Notes under the pieces: generated by a model
What the model saw: the letters and a program-made list of their open reading frames with translations, nothing else
What the model was told of the DNA's origin: nothing
Databases searched by the model: none
DNA from: Uloborus plumipes
Lineage: Eukaryota > Arthropoda > Arachnida > Araneae > Uloboridae
Assembly: GCA_038373865.1 (NCBI GenBank)
Contig: JAXGGA010005162.1
Coordinates: 16,683-80,682, forward strand
Direction: 5' to 3'
DNA length: 64,000 bases
Program-made: the position numbers and the translations under genes
Shown: piece by piece, positions 57,801 to 64,000 of the stretch
How positions within the stretch are numbered: the stretch's first letter is position 1
Layout of the letters: each line of letters begins with the position of its first letter

Positions 57801-59399
57801 CGGCCATGCGTGCCTCTGTGCGATTGCTCGATGGTTTCACTCTTACGACAATTAGAAGTTAGATCTACATCTTCGTGCACAGTTAAAATCTACGTTTGCA
57901 GGAAGTTATGTCCTCGTTAAGAACGTCTAAATCTCATCTTCTTTGTTGGCGCTGTTTTTTTTTGTCCTTTCCATTCCATCAAGCATACGTCATTCAATCT
58001 AGAGCAGGAGCTTCTCTTTTGGGTGTTGAAAACATAGGTAATGTTCTGAAACGTAGGATCTAAACGTTCTAGTATCATAGGTCGGATGAAGAAAAATAAC
58101 AAGAGAAAAAGTTAATTTGAATTTTGAGATCTGGAATTTGAAATGTTTTTCACAATGATGAATTGCGATAGGTATGTGTGTGTTACTATGTGTGTATGGG
58201 TAGGAAGTCGTATGTGTGCGCTTCTTTACCACCATGCAGGCAATTGCACCACTATGTCCACAGACGTCGAGTATAATCTGAAAAAGAGACTACATGGCGT
58301 CGGAGGTTCAAAAAAAGAAACATAGGAATTAGTGATTGCTCAAAAAACAATAACAAAAAAAGTATGTATATACTAAATTTTATAATGCGCCCCATGTAAA
58401 ACGCTACCACGTGTGTGTGGCCCCAAAGACAAAAAACATCTAATTTGCACCTTCCACTACGGCTAGCAAATAACCGATGCTTTTAATTGATTTAAAGTAA
58501 AGGATGGGTGCGTGTGCTCATGCAAGCACATTGGTAGCTTCTAAAATGAAAAGCTTTTTTAAAAAGTCTCCAACATATTTAAAAATATTTTATTGTGTAG
58601 CAGCAGTATCGTTCAGCATGTTTCTCTACATCGTGGTAATTTTAAAATAAGCTAATAAATACTAAGCCTTGTACAGGTCCGTTTTCGGAAATAAATAAGA
58701 GTAGCCACTCAAAGTATAGTTCTACAAAAAATGCACTTTACAAGTAGCATTGCTCATAGTACAATCTTTCGTACCATTTTGTTATATGTGTGTGGTACTA
58801 GTACACACTTTTCAAGTATACTTTTATCGTATGAAGTATCGTACTATTGTAGTCGATAGTTTAGCACCAGTCGCCTTCAGCTATGATCAGCATACAGCTC
58901 TACATTGTAATGTTCATAATCTCCATTGATACTATCGTTATTGTTTAATAACAGTCTCGTTCAGCTAAAATCAGCGTACTTCTCTACTATCCGTCCCTGA
59001 AAACTGCGCTTAGCACTCGCTAACCATTCCACTTAAAAAGGGGTGATGGCTTGTGAGTGGGAACTTTCCAACGTTTTCAATTTAAAACTTGCATTATTTG
59101 CTATCCTTTTGATATGTTCAACTAAACTATGTATTTGAAATTAGCATCATTCTTCGTCGTTTGATACGACTGAAAATGATTCTTATTATTCTTTACATTA
59201 TTATTATCTAACCTATTACCCCCATTTTGGTAAGATCAGAGAAGATATGACGCATGCGTAAATACACGGAAGGTTTTACCAAAGAAAATCAGACAGTACT
59301 TCTCTTGTGGTACGTGTCAAAGCAAACAAAAAAATACAAAGCCTTGTACCGATCCGTTTTCGGAAATAAATGAGAGCAACCACTCAAAGTATTGTACAG
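57801..59399. other. Spacer with a short repeated block
   Basis: No gene. AGCCTTGTAC..GTCCGTTTTCGGAAATAAAT(A/G)AGAG followed by CACTCAAAGTAT occurs at 58665-58725 and 59338-59393. Two TG-rich runs lie at 58170-58200. Confidence 0.5.
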
Positions 59400-59605
59400 C
59401 AAACATAAACGCAGAACAGCCTTCGTTACGCCTAGTTCTATTCCCGTAAACCTTTTATCCAGCAGCTTGCCTGCAAGCTGCGTGAAGAAAGACCCAACTC
59501 GGCTTTGTGCTTAGCCTTTAAGTAAAGATAAATGGCAGAGATACGGCGAGCCAAATGAACATTCCAGGCAAACTTCTGAGAAAGGGAAGAAAAATCCACA
59601 CACTA
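59400..59605. repeat. Repeat, partner of 57480-57800
   Basis: A diverged second copy of the 57480-57800 repeat, in the same orientation. Directly upstream sits the second copy of the 58665 block. Confidence 0.6.
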
Positions 59606-59646
59606 TAAACAGCTACAATTTACCTTGTGGAGAAATTCGAGAGTTT

Positions 59647-59668
59647 TCTCTCTCTCTCTCTCTCTCTT
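59647..59668. repeat. (TC)n microsatellite
   Basis: About eleven TC units. Confidence 0.95.
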
Positions 59669-62436
59669 TGGAGGAAAAGTAACGTCGTGTTTCGTTACAC
59701 TTTTTTAAAAAATGAAGATTTCCTTGCAACATTGTCAATTTCATTTTTATCCCTCTAACTGCTCAATTTCCTTAACGAAGTCACCTACAAATATGCTTTT
59801 TTTTTATTTATGAAAAACCAATGTGAAATTTACGAGTGAAATTTACACAAATTGCATTAGAAATTAATCTTAATGTAATAAATCTTATGAAAAGGTTCAA
59901 CTAAAAGCTCTGATTCGTATTCTTTACAGCAAATTTAAGCAGAATTCGTACTTTTTTTCCAAAATTTTTTGAGCAGCAAATTACACACTTTGAATGGAAC
60001 CCTTTCTTTAATAAATTAATCGGTATCGGGTTTGTAAAATGAACTAGCGGTCAGTGTAAATACTTCAGAAAATTCAATACTGACATTTAAACGATGAAAT
60101 TGCGGAATTAGGTTTTTAATTGCGTCATGCGCGTCGAAAATCGTGGGATCAGCAAATTTTGTGACCGTGAAACTCGAGTTCTTCCTTCCCCGTGAAAATC
60201 CGGCGATACGCAGCCAGAAGATTACTACTTTTAATGCTTCCAGGTTAATAACCTGTGAGATAGACTATTTTACATTTTTGATTACTACACTAATATAAAA
60301 AATAAAGCGTTTGACATGATTTACTCCAAGAGTTTGTGGACCTTTTTTTTTTCTTTCAAATAAAAATTGTACTTAAAATTCATGAGAAAGTATTGAAATG
60401 GCTTCTATTAACAATGTTAAACATGAAATTCGTAAGTTTTTAATTTGTTTCTATATCCTTTCTAAATGACATATATGTCGTATTTTTGTATCTTTTATGT
60501 ACACATTCTATATAGCTGACGTTATTTTTTTTACATTTCATACCCCAACGTAAAAATTCCCTAATTTTCACCAATAATTTTTTTAGCCCAACTCAAACAC
60601 TTTGCAGATCAATTCTGCCCGAAATATATTTTTATTTCAAACAATATTAATTCCAAAAATACGCACAATTATCAAAACTACATGTAAAAGATAACCAATT
60701 TTAATATGCGAAAACCTGCATCAGAAAGAATTTCAGTCTAAAAATAAACTTTACAAAACTCGAATTTACAGCAAAAATTAAACCAGTCCCTTTATAAAAC
60801 ATTTAAATTTATATCTGTAAGAATTTTCCATTCTATAAAAAGTTCATGCTAAATTTTACATGAAAATATGTTTATTTTGCGCATCAACATTTCTCTTTCT
60901 ATCAATTATGTATACTATATAATTTACAAGTTAAGAAAACAATGTAAACTTGCGTTGATTTTAATAGCTTAAAATGTAACTAGCCTCTACTGGCTAAAAA
61001 TGTATTACCCAGCATCTTCACTTTTCAATACTTCCAAAATTCTTTTCAAAATACCGTAATTACTTTAAAGTACATAAAAGTGACAAATGAGACACAGTAA
61101 AATATCTTAAAACCCTTTATTATTCCTTTCCCTTCCACGAAAATAATCAAATACGACCATTTTTCTCTGAGTTAAAGGCCCAACTTCAATTTCCCATAGC
61201 ATGGCATATTGCATCATTACTTTATTTTTTCCTCAAAAAATGGAAAATTGCGCTCATAACTGTTTAATGGCTCCGCGAGAGAGCATGCTGAAGATATGAC
61301 AGCAATCTGCATTATAAATGGGCAGAGTGATTTTTGGATAGAACAAATAGCATATTTACTTAAATATTTAATAGGGAAACTCGAAGAGCTAGCAACGGGA
61401 TTTAAAGACGACCACATCATGCATGTTTCGTAATTTAAAATCTGAGACAATAAGAGTTTATAAAATGTTCCGAAAATTAGTTTTGATATCCCTTAAGCAA
61501 CAAATGCATCAATTTCTTCGCGTTACGTTTGAGTTAAAATATTTACCATGTTTGCATCTTCTAATTCATTTTATTTCGTGCTTTTTGTACTATTAGATGT
61601 TTTTTTTCTTTAATAAACATTTAAAGTCGGATAGCTAAGAATTTTCTGTCTGAATAATTTAATTGTAAGTTAACGAGTAAAGCATTTAAAATTCTGTAAA
61701 TAATTTAGGTTGTTGTCGAAATAACATTGTTAGATATTAATATGTCACTTACATAGTAAGATGGGAATGTTTTTTAAATGAAAATTGCATCTTAAGTTTG
61801 TAGTTTTCTTCTCATCTTTTATCCTATTTTTCATTCAGCTAACATAAAGGCATTTAAAAAGACACTTTTGAGAAAAAATATATATGATGACGGAAAGTTG
61901 GAATAAAATTCTACCGGAGGAAAGAAACCGTTACCATTATAAGCATAGCCCTATGTCCAACGGCACCATTGCTACTTAGTTTTCGCTGGATATTCATTGA
62001 AATAATGTGTGATAAAGGATGAGTAAGAAGTTTTTGACCAAAATAAGAAAAACAAATTTTAGATCTTGGGTATTTTTTTCGTCAGTAGCCAGCATAGAGT
62101 TTAATAAAGAGATAAGTCAGATCTGGCGTGGTAACCGAACACAAGCTAGAGAAATATTCATATAGGATTCTCTTAAAGCTTTAAACAAGTTTCATAATGG
62201 TATTTAAAACATTTTTCTTATTTTTCTTTGTTTCTAATGTTACATTTAAACTTTTCGATGTATTTAATGAATACTTTTTAAAGATCAGGAATATTAGACT
62301 AAATAAATGAAAACATAGCTTCTCATACTATTATGTGCCGAAAGGAAACCTATTTGTAAGACAACTTGCAATATATTTTAAAATCATAGCGTTCTTATCT
62401 GATAGTTTATTATACAAGGAGAATATAGTGAAAATA
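59669..62436. other. Spacer, no features
   Basis: AT-rich. A CpG-containing patch at 60110-60235 stands out slightly, but has no motif I can name. No gene. Confidence 0.45.
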
Positions 62437-63220
62437 CAGTCAAACATCGCTTCAGTAAATATTTTACGAAATGGTTAAAAAAAGATCGCTACAGCAGAGG
62501 GGTCGCTACATCCGATATTTCATAATAAAATAATAAATAAACCTCAATTTCTCAAAGTACTTCTTTAATGAGCCTCTTAATTACACAATGTTTCTATCAG
62601 TAATTACAGCAATTAAGTGAAATAATTAACGATATTGTACTCAATAAAAAGTTTAAATTAAAAAGTTGCCATTTTTTACAATTTATCCAGGTATGAATGA
62701 AAGATGTTATTTTCGGTCGCAAATTTTTGAATATTATACGCATTTCGACAATTTCTTAAATCAACAAATCCATATTGCAAACAAATCCATAACATGATCA
62801 GTAGCTTTAGGCTCAAAAAAATTCTTCAAAGCATTGACAGCCATCAGAAGAACAATCAAAGGTCCTTTAGTTTTGTCTTTTGTTTCTTTATTATATCAGA
62901 AGATCAGTACTTACTTAAATTGTTCTTGTGATAGGTTTTTTAGTTATTCAGAAAATCTTAAAGCTCTTAAAATCAGAAAAGCTTCTTTGCAGAGTTTCGA
63001 AATCAAAAACTGTGTTCAATGAAATTTGTTGGAAGTGGTATTTTCGATAAATTATGTATCGCTATAACCGATTTTTTAGCTCTTAATGATCGCTATAAGC
63101 ATCTGAAATTGCATTAATAAGCATATGGCTTCAATTCGGACCATTCAAAAAATTGCTACAACCGGGGATCGCTATATCCCGGGTTCGCTTTATCGAGGTT
63201 CGTTATATTGCACTCGACTC
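62437..63220. mobile_element. Possible pogo/Tigger-like element
   Basis: TA borders at 62435-62436 and 63221-63222. The left end CAGTCAAACATCGCT and reverse-complemented right end GAGTCGAGTGCAATATAACG are only weakly alike. ATCGCTA and TCGCTATA words recur near both ends, and the right side (CCCGGGTTCGCTTTATCGAGG) is typical of Tigger-like MITEs. No transposase recognised. Confidence 0.4.
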
Positions 63221-64000
63221 TATATCATTTGCATTTTACGTTGAAATACCGTTATTCATTTATGTCACACAAAGTTTGTTGTAAGATTTTCTGTAAATAA
63301 AGATGCATTTTTATATCAAATATATTCATAGAATGCAGCCTATAAATGGACACGACTCTGGACAGCTGTTATATTCAGGTGTTTGAATGTAAGAGTAAAT
63401 ACGTATGTGTTCAATGTGTGCGGAGGAAAGGGAGAAATTGAAATAAAAATAAACCAATGTAAACGGAAGAGTATTTACTTTAACCTTCAAAGTCGGGAAA
63501 ATACAATGCTTTCGAAGTTCCACGCCGCAAGAAAATATATATAACATTCCATGTACGGTAAAAGCTGAATTCTGATGCACAAAATAGTTCATGGGCTCGA
63601 AATGAAATGTAATGTAGGGGAATGTGGAGCAAAGTGAAATTATTAAACTATTTTTTTATGTTTACAGCAATAGCTAGCTGGAAAAATTTAATAACGTTCC
63701 TAAGCATATATTTGATTCCAGTAGAAAAATAAATAGGTCTAAAGAATAACGAAAAAAATAATGCATGTCATTTTAGAAATTGGATGCACTTATTATAATA
63801 TTTCGTGTTATAAAAAATACTTTTTACTATTATATAATAATTTTTGTAATTACCATTTTAAATATTTATTAAGATCTACTAATGTTCAGTGCAGCACTTA
63901 TCTAGTTCATTTTAGGTATGTTTTAGTTTTAAATGTTAAATGCAATTTGTCAAGTGCCCACAGGAAGAGTGAAATATATCATTTCGTTTGCTTATTTAAT
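63221..64000. other. Spacer to window end
   Basis: No gene or repeat that I can support. Confidence 0.45.

Overview
This is an AT-rich, gene-poor stretch of animal nuclear DNA. It has spliced coding exons with GT/AG borders, long introns and many DNA transposons, MITEs, Helitrons and tRNA-derived SINEs. The repeat set (a DD36E Tc1 element, Helitrons ending in a hairpin plus CTAG, hAT, piggyBac and pogo-like MITEs) suggests an arthropod, perhaps a spider or other chelicerate. That placement is an inference from the style of the repeats, not a proof.

The only host gene recognised is a KIF26-like kinesin (KIF26A/B, related to nematode VAB-8) on the minus strand. Three exons splice together with matching phases: 26580-26914, 9158-9320 and 7383-7580. 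Together they give 232 codons ending at the start of the kinesin motor domain. The P-loop exon must lie left of base 1, and the N-terminal exons lie to the right of 26914, unseen or outside the window. Positions 1-7382 and 7581-26579 are therefore probably intronic. A second copy of the 3' part of exon 26580-26914 sits at 25900-26042 with its own splice sites, and it may be an alternative exon.

Layout. 1-1800: a ~72-bp minisatellite split by a complete Tc1/mariner element with an intact DD36E transposase. 2578-4384: Helitron copy 1. 6775-7366: two hAT MITEs, one ending 16 nt from a KIF26 splice donor. 9321-26579: a large intron with hAT and piggyBac MITEs, local tandem duplications, and Helitron copy 2 carrying a nested hAT MITE. 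27044-34462: a series of TIR elements and ACTGTAAA-rich repeats. 37270-37911 and 46660-46880: tRNA-derived SINEs. 41066-42075: a three-unit ~345-bp tandem repeat. 50013-57084: more MITEs, a mariner remnant and fold-back elements. 57460-64000: diverged repeats and mostly featureless sequence.

No rRNA gene, genuine tRNA gene, CRISPR array or bacterial operon is visible. Most of the right half has no supportable gene.
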